From Agrobacterium sp. a22-2 (GTDB taxonomy: Bacteria; Pseudomonadota; Alphaproteobacteria; Rhizobiales; Rhizobiaceae), in assembly GCF_012276985.1 (NCBI RefSeq), contig NZ_JAAXMM010000001.1, forward strand, positions 248,001-312,000: a stretch of DNA of 64,000 bases, written 5' to 3'. The translations under genes were made by a program, and so were the position numbers. Shown here one piece after another: positions 44,817 through 53,557 of this stretch (within the stretch, counting starts at the first letter, position 1; every line of letters begins with the position of its first letter). The notes beneath the pieces were generated by a model, which searched no databases, was not told the origin of the DNA, and worked only from the letters and a program-made list of their open reading frames with translations.

Positions 44817-45773
44817 ATGAAACTGTTCGCCTCCCTTACTCTTGCCGTTTCCGTGGCCTTCACGCCGGTCCTTGCGGCCGACAAGCCGGACACCGTGCGC
44901 ATCACTTATGTGGCCTCGCCCTTCAATGTTCCGTCGATCGTCATGCGCGAAAAGGGCTATCTGACGGATGCCTTCGCACCGCTCGGCATCAAGGTCGAAA
45001 GCCCGGAAATCACCTCCGGCGCCCAGCAGACCCAGGCGATCGCTGCCGGCGAAATCGACATTGCCAGCGTGCTCGGCGGCACATCCGCCATTCTCGCCAA
45101 GGCCAATGGCGTCGACCTGAAAGTGATCGCCGCCTATGCCCGCTCGCCCAAGGCCTATTTCCTGATGACCCGCGCCGATGGTCCGGCCACGCTTGCCGAT
45201 CTCAAGGGCAAGAAGATCGCCGGCCCGAAGGGCACCGTGCTGAACCAGTTGCTGGTTTCGGCTCTGGTGTCGCAGAAGCTGACGCTCGATGATGTCGAAT
45301 ATATCAACATGGATCTTCCAACCGCCCGCGCCGCACTGCTTTCGGGCCAGGTGGACGTGGTGACCCTGGCCGGCGCCAATGCCGTGATGGTCGAAAAAGC
45401 CGGCGGCAAGGTGCTGACCAGCGGCGAAGGCTTCATCAAGCCAACGACGGTGATCGGCGCCAGCGGAAAATTCGTGGAGGAACATCCTGACCTGATCGAG
45501 GCCTATTTCGAGGCGCACCGCAAGGCGCTTGCCTTCATGGCCGAGCATCCGGACGAGGCCATGGAGATCGCCGCCAAGGAACAGAAGATCACGGTTGAGG
45601 ATGCCAAGGCGCAGATGCCGCTCTACGACTTCACCTCTGTCATGACCGACGAGGACATCGCCAACCTGACGGCGGACCAGAGCTTCATGGTGGAAGCCGG
45701 CATGCTGCCGAAGGACAATGTCATCGATATCAAGGCCGACCTCGTCGCGCCTTCGGCATTCGAACTGAAGTAA
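44817..45773 (+). CDS. sulfonate/nitrate-type ABC transporter substrate-binding protein (SsuA/NMT1-like)
   Basis: Periplasmic binding protein of 318 residues. The signal peptide is MKLFASLTLAVSVAFTPVLA. The mature sequence has the family features VRITYVASPFNVPSIVMREKGYL, SGAQQTQAIAAGEIDIASVLGGTSAI and LADLKGKKIAGPKGTVLNQLLVSAL. The gene starts immediately after the ATPase stop. The luciferase-like monooxygenase gene 96 bases downstream supports an organosulfur substrate, since such pairs often desulfonate what they import. Confidence 0.9.
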   Translation: MKLFASLTLAVSVAFTPVLAADKPDTVRITYVASPFNVPSIVMREKGYLTDAFAPLGIKVESPEITSGAQQTQAIAAGEIDIASVLGGTSAILAKANGVDLKVIAAYARSPKAYFLMTRADGPATLADLKGKKIAGPKGTVLNQLLVSALVSQKLTLDDVEYINMDLPTARAALLSGQVDVVTLAGANAVMVEKAGGKVLTSGEGFIKPTTVIGASGKFVEEHPDLIEAYFEAHRKALAFMAEHPDEAMEIAAKEQKITVEDAKAQMPLYDFTSVMTDEDIANLTADQSFMVEAGMLPKDNVIDIKADLVAPSAFELK

Positions 45774-45869
45774 AGAAACCACCGGCCGGAGGGCAGGAAA
45801 CCGCCCTCCTCCATTCGGTGCGGCCACGCGCAACGGTCAGCGCATGCTAACCACTTCAGGTTTTCAAAC

Positions 45870-46874
45870 ATGAAACTGTCGATCCTCGATCCGGTGCAGA
45901 TCCCGCAGGGCCAGGCCTCCGGTGGCGCCTTGCGCGCCTCCGTTGCGCTGGCGCAGGCTGCCGAGCGCCTGGGCTATCACCGCTACTGGGTGGTAGAGCA
46001 TCATGCCGTGCCCTTCGAGGCCAATCCCGCGCCGGAGGTCTTTGCCGCAGCCCTTGCCGGCGCCACCAGCCGGATCCGTATCGGCGTCGGTGGGGTCCTG
46101 CTCAATCACTACAGTCCCTACAAGGCCGCCGAAGCGGTGCGCACCCTGAATGCGCTCTTTCCAGGCAGGATCGACGTCGGCATCGGCCGGGCAACGGCGG
46201 GGATCACCGCCGATACCGCTCTCAAGCGGCTGCGCGACGTTGCAACGCCGGACGACCACGGCGCCCAGGTTGAGGAATTCATCGGCTGGCTCGGCAGTGA
46301 CCTGCCGAAAAGCTCTCCCTTTCACGGTATCGCCATCATGCCGGACGAACCGGCCGGACCGCTGCCCTTCATTCTGGCGGCCACGGAGGCGAGTGCCATC
46401 CGCGCGGCACGTCTCGGCCTGCCGCTGGCCTGCAGCGCCTTTCACGTGCCGGAAAATGCGCCCGGCGCCATGGCCGCCTATAACAGTCACTTCCAGCCGT
46501 CGAGCCATGCGGCCGGAGTGGACCGGCCAACGATCCTGCTGGCGATCCGCGCCATTGTCGGCGAAACCCAGGAAGAGGCCGAGCGGCTGGCCATGCCGAT
46601 GCGCGCCGCCTTCAAACTGCGCCGCCAGGACAATATAATGCTGGAGCGCCTGCCGTCTCCCGACGAGGCAATCGAAATGATGGGCGGATTGCTGCCGGCG
46701 GACGATGCCGACTGGCCGGCCTATGTGATCGGCACGCCACAGCGGGTCAAGGCGATCATCGACCGTATGGCAGCGCAGACCGGTGCGACCGAGATCATGG
46801 TGCAGGACTTCATCCATGATGCCGATCTGCGGCTGCACCAGTACGAAATGCTGGCAAATGTCTTCGACATCTGA
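45870..46874 (+). CDS. luciferase-like (LLM) flavin-dependent monooxygenase
   Basis: Cytoplasmic FMNH2-dependent monooxygenase of the bacterial luciferase fold, 334 residues. It starts MKLSILDPVQIPQGQASGGAL, the form typical of the MsnO8-like LLM group, then ASVALAQAAERLGYHRYWVVEHH, GVGGVLLNHYSPYKAAEAVRTLNALFPGRIDVGIGRA. This group differs from SsuD, so a specific substrate is not assigned. A flavin reductase partner gene was not seen nearby. Its place after the sulfonate-type importer suggests cleavage of C-S bonds in an imported compound. Confidence 0.87.
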   Translation: MKLSILDPVQIPQGQASGGALRASVALAQAAERLGYHRYWVVEHHAVPFEANPAPEVFAAALAGATSRIRIGVGGVLLNHYSPYKAAEAVRTLNALFPGRIDVGIGRATAGITADTALKRLRDVATPDDHGAQVEEFIGWLGSDLPKSSPFHGIAIMPDEPAGPLPFILAATEASAIRAARLGLPLACSAFHVPENAPGAMAAYNSHFQPSSHAAGVDRPTILLAIRAIVGETQEEAERLAMPMRAAFKLRRQDNIMLERLPSPDEAIEMMGGLLPADDADWPAYVIGTPQRVKAIIDRMAAQTGATEIMVQDFIHDADLRLHQYEMLANVFDI

Positions 46875-46956
46875 CGCAGCAAGAGCGGTTGCCATCTATC
46901 GCAATCACAACTTTTGAGGCATGATCTCGCCAGCCTTGCTCTGGGGGATGGACGTC

Positions 46957-48672
46957 ATGACGACGCCGCTGAAACGTTGTGACCTGGTAATGAAGGGCGG
47001 GATTACCAGCGGCGTGGTCTATCCGCGCGCGGTGATTGAACTCTCGAAAGAGTACCGCTTCGAGAATATTGGCGGCACGTCGGCCGGTGCGATTGCCGCC
47101 GTGGTGACGGCGGCTGCCGAATATGGCCGCGACAGCGGCGGCTTCGAGAAGGTGGGCAAGCTGCCGGACGAGCTGTCGCAAACGCTGCTGCAGAAATTCC
47201 AGCCCCTGCCGCATCTGCGGCCTCTGTTCGTGCTGCTGCTGGCGGCGCTGTCCAAACGCTGGACGACGGTGCTCACCGCGCTTCTGACCGGATACCGCAA
47301 GAGCGCGGCGCTCGGGGCACTGCCGGGGCTTGTCATCCTGTTGCTGGCGCTGTCGTCGCAGTCTTCCGGCTATTGTGTGCTCGGGCTTCTTCTGGTAGTG
47401 GCAGGCGGTCTTGCCGCCCCGGTCTATTCGGCGATCCGGCAGGTAACCAGCGCCCTGCCGGAGGCGGATTTCGGGCTGTGCAGCGGGCTGACGCAGCCCG
47501 GCACCGACGGCCCGGCGCTGACCGACTGGCTGGCCGAGACGATCGACCGGGTTGCCGGGCTCGGACCGGGCGATCCGCCGCTCGGCATTGCCGATCTGCG
47601 CTTGCGCGACATCCGCGTCAACACGGTCACCACCGACATCTCCACCCATCGGCCCTATGCGTTGCCGATGGGCAACCGGTTGCATTTCTTCTCCGAGCGA
47701 GAATTCCGACGGCTGTTTCCCAAGCGGATCGTCGATGCGATGGTGACCGCCAGCAAGCGGGTGGAGACTGAGGACAAGAGCCGTGACCTCCATTACTTCA
47801 ATGTCGAGAATATGCCGCTGGTGGTGATGGCGCGCATGAGTCTCAGCTTCCCCGGCCTGATATCGGCGGTTCCGCTCTGGCGCTACGACTATACCCTGGT
47901 CAATGTCAGCGGCGATGAGCAGTTGGTGCGCTGCCTGTTTTCCGATGGCGGGCTTTCGAGCAATTTTCCGGTGCATTTCTTCGACCGGTTCCTGCCCCAT
48001 ACGCCGACCTTCGGCATCTCGCTTGGCGAGCACAATCCCCTGCGGGCCAAGACCGGCGACGACCGGATCGTGCTACCGCTGAAGGCCATCCAGGGCCAGC
48101 TTCTGCCGACCCGCGGCATCAAGGGCATTTTCGGCTTCGTGATGGCACTGTTCGGCAGCGCCAAGGACTGGCAGGATTCGCTGCAATCCATTCTGCCGGG
48201 CTACCGGGAGCGCATCGTGACGGTGAACCTGACGGAGGACGAAGGCGGCCTCAATCTTGCCATGCCGGCCGAGCGGATCCGGGATCTGACCCGATATGGG
48301 GCGTTGGCAGGCCAGGAGATTGTCGGGAAATTCGAGCTCGATGAACATCGCTGGCGGCGCTACCTTGTGGAAATCCGCGCGATCGACGACATGCTGCGCG
48401 ACTTTGCCGAGGCCTATTACGCCGAACCGCAGCCGGGTTCCATGGCCTATGCGGACCTTGCCGTCGACTACGAACCGCAATCGTTCGGCCAGTTGACCCG
48501 CAAGGAGCGCGAGGCCATCAAGGACAAGGCGGAGCGCATCGCCGAACTTGGGCGAGAGCTTGCCGGGCTGGTGCCGCTCAAAGACATGGACAAGCGATTA
48601 CCCAGGAGCCGCAGCCGGCTGCGGTCGATCGCCCGCATGGACGACACCGTGGACAGCATGAGTGACGATTGA
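46957..48672 (+). CDS. patatin-like phospholipase with membrane insertion
   Basis: Predicted serine lipase with a Ser-Asp dyad. From ATG 46957 (GGGGGA upstream; in-frame ATGs at 46921 and 46948 are alternatives) it has 571 residues. The nucleophile elbow is GGTSAGA with S42, and the catalytic Asp is D330 in SDGGLSSNFPVHFFD. Between them lies a long insert with hydrophobic stretches (LGALPGLVILLLAL and GYCVLGLLLVVAGGLAAPV, near 115-160) that may anchor it to membrane. The usual glycine-rich oxyanion loop is present as KGGITSGVVYPRAV. No partner genes of a defence system are adjacent. Confidence 0.88.
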   Translation: MTTPLKRCDLVMKGGITSGVVYPRAVIELSKEYRFENIGGTSAGAIAAVVTAAAEYGRDSGGFEKVGKLPDELSQTLLQKFQPLPHLRPLFVLLLAALSKRWTTVLTALLTGYRKSAALGALPGLVILLLALSSQSSGYCVLGLLLVVAGGLAAPVYSAIRQVTSALPEADFGLCSGLTQPGTDGPALTDWLAETIDRVAGLGPGDPPLGIADLRLRDIRVNTVTTDISTHRPYALPMGNRLHFFSEREFRRLFPKRIVDAMVTASKRVETEDKSRDLHYFNVENMPLVVMARMSLSFPGLISAVPLWRYDYTLVNVSGDEQLVRCLFSDGGLSSNFPVHFFDRFLPHTPTFGISLGEHNPLRAKTGDDRIVLPLKAIQGQLLPTRGIKGIFGFVMALFGSAKDWQDSLQSILPGYRERIVTVNLTEDEGGLNLAMPAERIRDLTRYGALAGQEIVGKFELDEHRWRRYLVEIRAIDDMLRDFAEAYYAEPQPGSMAYADLAVDYEPQSFGQLTRKEREAIKDKAERIAELGRELAGLVPLKDMDKRLPRSRSRLRSIARMDDTVDSMSDD

Positions 48673-48717
48673 TGAAAGGCCGGCGCTTGACCATTTTCCT
48701 CGCTCGAAACCATCCCG

Positions 48718-49980
48718 TCAGACGATGAGGATGGCGCGGAAATCGTTGACATTGGTGCCGGTCGGGCCGGTCTCAAACAGATCGCCGATGGCCAAGAAGC
48801 CGGAATAGCTGTCATTGCCATCCAGCAGCCGGCGCGGATCCAGGCCGGCGGCGCGCAGCCGCTTGACGCTGCCGCCATCGGCAAAGGCGCCGGCATTGTT
48901 TTCCGAGCCGTCTATGCCATCGGTATCGGCGGCCAGCACGTGGATATCGTGCCCGTCGATCGCCAGCGCCATGGCCAGCGTGAATTCGCCATTGCGTCCG
49001 CCGCGACCGCCCCTGGTGCGCAAGGTCACCGTGGTTTCGCCACCCGACAGGATCACCACCGGTTTTTTGAAGGGCCGGTCACGGGTGAGCACTTCCCGGG
49101 CGATCGCCGCATGCATCAGGGCAACATCCCTGGCCTCGCCCTCGATCGAATCCGACAGGATGACGGCGGGAATGCCTTGCGCCTGCGCAAGGGCGGCGGC
49201 GGCCTGCAGCGAGACGCCTGCGGAAGCGATGATATGATGCTCGTGCCTGGCAAAAACCGGATCGGCGGGATCCGGTGCATCGGCGGCCGGGGAATTCAGA
49301 TGATCGATCGCCGCCTGAGGCAGGGCCAAGCCGTATTGGCGAACGATCTCCAAGGCATCGTGGCGGATGGAGCCGTCGGCAACCGTCGGGCCGGAGGCCA
49401 CATGGGCTGGATTGTCTCCAGGGATATCCGACACGATCAGGCTGACGACTCTGGCCTTGGTGGCGGCGGCAAGTCGGCCGCCCTTGATGGTGGACAGATG
49501 CTTGCGCACCACGTTCATCGCCGAAATCGGCGCACCGGAGGCGAGCAGCATTTCGTTCAGCGCGATCTCGTCATCGAGCGTCAGCCCGGCCGGAGGTGCA
49601 GGCAGCAGGGCGGAGCCGCCGCCGCAGATCAATGCGATCACCAGATCGTCGGCCGTCAGATCGCCAACCGCCGCCATCAGCCGTTTGGCGGCCTTCAGAC
49701 CCGCAGCATCCGGCACCGGATGGGACGCCTCGATCAGGTCGATATGATCGAGCGTGCAGCCATAGCCGTAGCGCGTCACGACGACACCTTCGAGCGGGCC
49801 ATCCCACAGGCTTTCCAGCGCCTGCGCCATCTGGGCCGCCCCCTTGCCGGCGCCGATCACGATGGTGCGGCCGACAGGCTTTTGCGGCAGGTGTTTGCGT
49901 ATGCCCTCCAGCGGATCCGCAGCAGTGACGGCTGCCTGAAACAGTGTGGTCAAAAAGGAACGGGGCTCGACAGGAGGCAT
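48718..49980 (-). CDS. glycerate 2-kinase (DUF4147/MOFRL family)
   Basis: Phosphorylates glycerate to 2-phosphoglycerate, as in serine, tartrate or glyoxylate use; family members were earlier called TtuD, hydroxypyruvate reductase. From ATG 49980 (MPPVEPRSF) it has 420 residues; ATG 49992 is an alternative. Motifs are VIGAGKGAAQMAQALE, ALICGGGSALLPAPP, SDIPGDNPAHVASGPTV in the N-terminal domain. The MOFRL domain has ILSGGETTVTLRTRGGRGGRNGEF and AADTDGIDGSENNAGAF. It lies 47 bases after the dsbA-like gene on the same strand. The open frame further upstream overlaps that gene and is not used. Confidence 0.92.
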   Translation of the reverse strand: MPPVEPRSFLTTLFQAAVTAADPLEGIRKHLPQKPVGRTIVIGAGKGAAQMAQALESLWDGPLEGVVVTRYGYGCTLDHIDLIEASHPVPDAAGLKAAKRLMAAVGDLTADDLVIALICGGGSALLPAPPAGLTLDDEIALNEMLLASGAPISAMNVVRKHLSTIKGGRLAAATKARVVSLIVSDIPGDNPAHVASGPTVADGSIRHDALEIVRQYGLALPQAAIDHLNSPAADAPDPADPVFARHEHHIIASAGVSLQAAAALAQAQGIPAVILSDSIEGEARDVALMHAAIAREVLTRDRPFKKPVVILSGGETTVTLRTRGGRGGRNGEFTLAMALAIDGHDIHVLAADTDGIDGSENNAGAFADGGSVKRLRAAGLDPRRLLDGNDSYSGFLAIGDLFETGPTGTNVNDFRAILIV

Positions 49981-50027
49981 GGGACTTTCCATTTGCGAAA
50001 CTCTGGTGGCGGGATGCGGAGCGTCAG

Positions 50028-50624
50028 TCAGGCGCGCGCCTTGGCAATGGCTTTCTTCAACCCCTCTTCGTCCAGAACGCCTGGATAAAGGGACGTGCCC
50101 GTGACGAAGGACGGCGTACCGACCAGGTTGAAACTCGTCGCCTGGGCGTAGTTGCGGTCGAGAAGCCCGGATATCTTGGTATTGTGCTTGTTGACCGCGG
50201 CGGCGATCCGGTCCATCGGCAGATCGACACTGGCCAGCGCCTGTTCCACCGCCTCCTCGCTGACCCGCCCTTGGATCTTCATCACAGCCTCCATGGCGGG
50301 CTCGTATTTGCCGAGTTGGGCCGCGCCCAGAACGGCCTGGGCCGCAAAGACCGAAACGCCGCCGAATATCGGCCAGTCCTTCAATACAAGACGGACATTG
50401 CCGTCTTCCTTGACGATCCTTCTGACGATCGGATGGCTCGATTTGCAGTAACCGCACTGATAGTCGAAGAACTCGACCAATGTCACGTCGCCCTTTGGAT
50501 TGCCGAGAACCGGCGCGTCCTTGTCGAAATAAAGCTCATGCTGAGTCAGTTCCACGGCAAAGGAAGCGCGCGGGGCGATGAGGGCAAGGGCAGCGGTCCC
50601 GAGCATGTGTCGGCGGGTCAGCAT
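50028..50624 (-). CDS. DsbA family thiol-disulfide protein
   Basis: Periplasmic thioredoxin-fold oxidoreductase, 198 residues. The N-terminal export signal MLTRRHMLGTAALALIAPRASFA has a twin-arginine-like start. The active site is CGYC (C57, C60) in VEFFDYQCGYCKSSHP, followed by the helical insertion and the cis-proline loop TPSFV (GTPSFVTG). This is the ScsC/BdbD-like DsbA group. It probably catalyses disulfide formation or exchange in exported proteins. No obvious functional tie to the glycerate kinase gene downstream. Confidence 0.91.
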   Translation of the reverse strand: MLTRRHMLGTAALALIAPRASFAVELTQHELYFDKDAPVLGNPKGDVTLVEFFDYQCGYCKSSHPIVRRIVKEDGNVRLVLKDWPIFGGVSVFAAQAVLGAAQLGKYEPAMEAVMKIQGRVSEEAVEQALASVDLPMDRIAAAVNKHNTKISGLLDRNYAQATSFNLVGTPSFVTGTSLYPGVLDEEGLKKAIAKARA

Positions 50625-51036
50625 CGTCTCAGTCTCTCCTCATCCGGTACTGCTGGTTGCGTATCGGCCGCCGCCCGGGATGGTTTGGCCGTTGCATTTC
50701 TTATACCAAGTCTCGACGACGCCGGCAGGACCGATCGAGCCGGTCCTATAGGTTTCTATTATCGAGATTTGGTATTAGAGGATCGGCACGGCCGCGCCAA
50801 GCCGTTCCGCCCGTTATCGCAAAGCGCCGAAAAAAGTGACGAATGCCAAGTTAAAGAATTGAGATCGGCGTTTTTACTGTTTATCCTCGACGGGCCGGGG
50901 ACATGAATTCTTGCGCATGCTTCAATTACAGGAGCTTCTGCTCCCAATGCTTATATTGCCGGCGATCCGCGCCCCGATCCGGACGCCCGACTGATTGTGA
51001 TCTACCTTTCCTATATCGAGCCAAAGGAATTTCGTC
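50625..51036. other. intergenic region with palindromic repeat
   Basis: A 412-base divergent region between the dsbA-like gene and the DUF4126 gene. It contains the second copy of the palindromic repeat (50703-50775). The remaining sequence shows only a Shine-Dalgarno (AAGGA) before 51037. No further gene was recognised. Confidence 0.6.
50703..50775. repeat. palindromic intergenic repeat, copy 2
   Basis: Arms ATACCAAGTCTCGA (50703-50716) and TCGAGATTTGGTAT (50762-50775) pair over 14 bases with one mismatch. The interior begins CGACGCCGGCAGGACCGA, as in copy 1 at 33531-33601, and ends with CTATAGGTTTCTAT versus CTGTAGGTTCCTAT there. An inner GGACCG/CGGTCC stem adds to the fold. Confidence 0.8.
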
Positions 51037-51495
51037 ATGATCGCCATATTCTCGTTTCTCATCGGCATCGTTGCAGGTCTTCGGGCCATGACGGCGCCGG
51101 CCGCCGTCAGCTGGGCTGCCGCACTCGGCTGGATCAACGTGTCCGAAACGCCGCTGGCCTTCATGGGCTATGCCTGGACGCCGTGGATCTTCACGGTCCT
51201 GGCCCTGGTCGAACTGGTGACCGACCAATTGCCATCGACGCCGAGCCGCAAGGTGCCGCCGCAGTTTGCCGCCCGCATCATCATGGGCGGCCTGGCGGGC
51301 GCCACCATCGGCGCCGGCTTCGGCCTGCTGGTGGCGGGGCTGATCGCCGGCATCGTCGGTGCCATTGCCGGCACCTATGGCGGGGCTGCAGCACGCGGCC
51401 GCCTGGCAGCCGTGTTCGGCAGGGATCTCCCAGCCGCGCTGATCGAGGATGCCGTCGCCATTCTCGGTGCCTATATCATCGTGGCCAGCCTCTGA
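51037..51495 (+). CDS. DUF4126 membrane protein
   Basis: Small integral membrane protein of 152 residues with four to five hydrophobic segments rich in Gly and Ala. It begins MIAIFSFLIGIVAGLRAMTAPAAVSWAAALGWI, with VELVTDQLPSTPSRKVPPQFAARIIMGGLAGATIG, a pattern of the DUF4126 family of unknown function. Its stop overlaps the ATG of the following oxidoreductase gene (TGATG), so the two are translationally coupled. This coupling hints at a shared redox or membrane role, which is inference only. Confidence 0.8.
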   Translation: MIAIFSFLIGIVAGLRAMTAPAAVSWAAALGWINVSETPLAFMGYAWTPWIFTVLALVELVTDQLPSTPSRKVPPQFAARIIMGGLAGATIGAGFGLLVAGLIAGIVGAIAGTYGGAAARGRLAAVFGRDLPAALIEDAVAILGAYIIVASL

Positions 51496-52868
51496 TGAAG
51501 AGCTTCGACGCGATCGTGATCGGGGCCGGACAGGCCGGCCCCTCGCTTGCCGGCCGGCTGACGGGTGCCGGCATGTCAGTAGCGCTGATCGAGCGGAAAT
51601 TCGTCGGCGGCACCTGCGTCAATGCCGGCTGCATGCCGACCAAGACGCTGATCGCTTCGGCGCGGGCAGCCCATGTGGCCGGCCGCGCCGCCGATTTCGG
51701 GATCGTGCTGGAAGGCGCCCCTGGCATCGACATCGCCAGGGTCAGGGCCCGCGCCCAGACGGTGATCCACAATGCCCGCAGCGGCCAGGAAGACTGGCTC
51801 GGCTCCATGCCGGGCCTGACGCTGATCCGCAGCCAGGCACGCCTGCTCGGCGCCGACACCGTGCAGGTTGGCGACGAGACCCTGACGGCGCCGAAAATCT
51901 TTCTCAATGTCGGCGGACGGCCGGCAAAGCCGGATCTCGATGGGATCGACAGCGTTCCCTACCTCACCAGCACGAGCATGCTGGCGCTGGACACCGTTCC
52001 CCGCCATCTGGTGGTGGTCGGCGGCAGCTATATCGGGCTGGAATTCGCGCAGATGTACCGACGCTTCGGGGCGCAAGTGACCGTGGTCGAGCGCGGCGAT
52101 CATCTGCTGCCGCGCGAGGATGCGGATATTTCCCAAGCCATTGCCGAGATTCTGACAGCCGAAGGCATCGCCATTCGCACCAAGGCCGACTGCATCGGAT
52201 TGAGGCCCGAAGGAAACGACGTCGCCGTGCGCGTCAACTGCACATCGGGCGAGCCGGAGGTGTGGGGTAGCCATGTGCTGGTGGCCACGGGACGCCAGCC
52301 GAATACCGATGATCTCGGCCTCGACAACGCGGGCGTTGCGGTCGATGGGCGCGGTTATATCCAAGTGGATGACAGACTGGCGACCAACGTGCCAGGCATC
52401 TGGGCGCTTGGCGACTGCAACGGCCGGGGTGCCTTCACCCACACGAGCTATAACGACTTCGAAATTGTCGCCGCCAATCTTCTGGATGGCGACGATCGGA
52501 AGCTCTCCGATCGCATATCCGCTTATGCCCTTTACATCGACCCGCCGCTCGGGCGGGTCGGCATGAGCGAACGGGAGGCGCGGGCGACCAACAGGCCGAT
52601 TTCGATCTCCACCCGGCCGATGAGCCGCGTCGGCCGGGCGATCGAGCGCGACGAGACCAAGGGCTTCATGAAACTGATCGCCGATACAGAAACCCAGAAG
52701 ATCCTTGGTGCCGCCATTCTCGGCATCGAGGGCGACGAGGCGATCCACGGCATCCTGGATATCATGAATGCCGACATCGCCTATCCGACCCTGCAATGGG
52801 CGGTGCCGATTCATCCAACCGTTTCGGAACTCATTCCGACGCTGGTCGGGGGATTGAAGCCTGCCTGA
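51495..52868 (+). CDS. FAD-dependent disulfide oxidoreductase (mercuric reductase-like)
   Basis: Flavoprotein disulfide reductase of class I, 457 residues. The FAD site is DAIVIGAGQAGPSLAGRL, and the redox pair C41/C46 lies in GGTCVNAGCMPTKTL. An NAD(P)H site follows in VVVGGSYIGLEFAQMYRRFG, then FAD contact GIWALGDC. The dimer interface carries the catalytic HPT.SE as HPTVSELIPTL. The family includes mercuric reductase, dihydrolipoamide and glutathione-type reductases. A MerA-type N-terminal metal domain and C-terminal cysteine pair are absent, so the substrate is unknown. Its ATG overlaps the DUF4126 stop. Confidence 0.88.
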   Translation: MKSFDAIVIGAGQAGPSLAGRLTGAGMSVALIERKFVGGTCVNAGCMPTKTLIASARAAHVAGRAADFGIVLEGAPGIDIARVRARAQTVIHNARSGQEDWLGSMPGLTLIRSQARLLGADTVQVGDETLTAPKIFLNVGGRPAKPDLDGIDSVPYLTSTSMLALDTVPRHLVVVGGSYIGLEFAQMYRRFGAQVTVVERGDHLLPREDADISQAIAEILTAEGIAIRTKADCIGLRPEGNDVAVRVNCTSGEPEVWGSHVLVATGRQPNTDDLGLDNAGVAVDGRGYIQVDDRLATNVPGIWALGDCNGRGAFTHTSYNDFEIVAANLLDGDDRKLSDRISAYALYIDPPLGRVGMSEREARATNRPISISTRPMSRVGRAIERDETKGFMKLIADTETQKILGAAILGIEGDEAIHGILDIMNADIAYPTLQWAVPIHPTVSELIPTLVGGLKPA

Positions 52869-52884
52869 GAACGAGGATTCTACC

Positions 52885-53550
52885 ATGAGCGACGAAGAGT
52901 TGAGCCCGGAACTGACCAAACTGACCGTGACCAAGCAGCGCTGGGCGGCGGAGGGCAAGTTTCTGACTGGTCGCGTGGCACGGCCGGACAGCGACCGCCT
53001 GCCGCCGGGCCAGCATCTGGTCAAGAACTGGCCGGTGCTGGACCTTGGTCAGCAGCCGCACATCTCGCAATCGCAATGGAAACTGGAGGTGGCCGGGCTG
53101 GTGGCGGCCCCGCGGAGCCTGACGTGGCAGGCGTTCCAGGACCTGCCACAGAGCGACATGCGCTCCGACATCCACTGCGTGACGACGTGGTCGCGCTACG
53201 ACAACGACTGGGTGGGTGTGGCGACCCGCGATCTGCTGGCACTTGTCTCGCCCTCCGACACGGCGAATGCCGTGATGCTGACCAGCTACGATGGCTATAC
53301 GACCAATCTGCCGCTGGCCGATTTTGCCGCTGAAGACGCGATCATTGCCCATAGCTGGGATGGCAAGCCGCTGACCACGGACCATGGCGGGCCGGTGCGG
53401 CTGGTGGTACCGCATCTCTATTTCTGGAAAAGCGCCAAATGGCTGAAACGGATCGACTTCCTGGCGGTTGACCGCCCCGGCTTCTGGGAAAAGAACGGCT
53501 ATCACATGCGCGGCGACCCCTGGGCCGAGGAGCGTTATTCCGAGGATTGA
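52885..53550 (+). CDS. sulfite oxidase-like molybdopterin oxidoreductase, cytosolic form
   Basis: Oxidoreductase of the SUOX/YedY fold, 221 residues. The molybdenum-ligating cysteine is C98 in SDIHCVTTWSRYDNDWVGV. Further family segments are WKLEVAGLV, GYTTNLPLADF, HGGPVRLVVPHLYFWKSAKWLKRIDFL and FWEKNGYHMRGDPW. It lacks the twin-arginine signal and N-terminal extension of MsrP/YedY, so it should be cytoplasmic. It follows the disulfide oxidoreductase gene by 16 bases with a good Shine-Dalgarno (GAGGATTCTACC) and is probably in the same operon. The substrate is not known. Confidence 0.88.
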   Translation: MSDEELSPELTKLTVTKQRWAAEGKFLTGRVARPDSDRLPPGQHLVKNWPVLDLGQQPHISQSQWKLEVAGLVAAPRSLTWQAFQDLPQSDMRSDIHCVTTWSRYDNDWVGVATRDLLALVSPSDTANAVMLTSYDGYTTNLPLADFAAEDAIIAHSWDGKPLTTDHGGPVRLVVPHLYFWKSAKWLKRIDFLAVDRPGFWEKNGYHMRGDPWAEERYSED

Positions 53551-53557
53551 GACAGGA

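Noticed and set aside
46957..48672. Patatin gene as part of a CBASS-type defence system
   Set aside because: No nucleotidyltransferase or accessory defence gene lies nearby; neighbours are metabolic.
48718..50457. Extended glycerate kinase frame starting at 50457
   Set aside because: The extra part overlaps the dsbA-like gene out of frame and has no family match.
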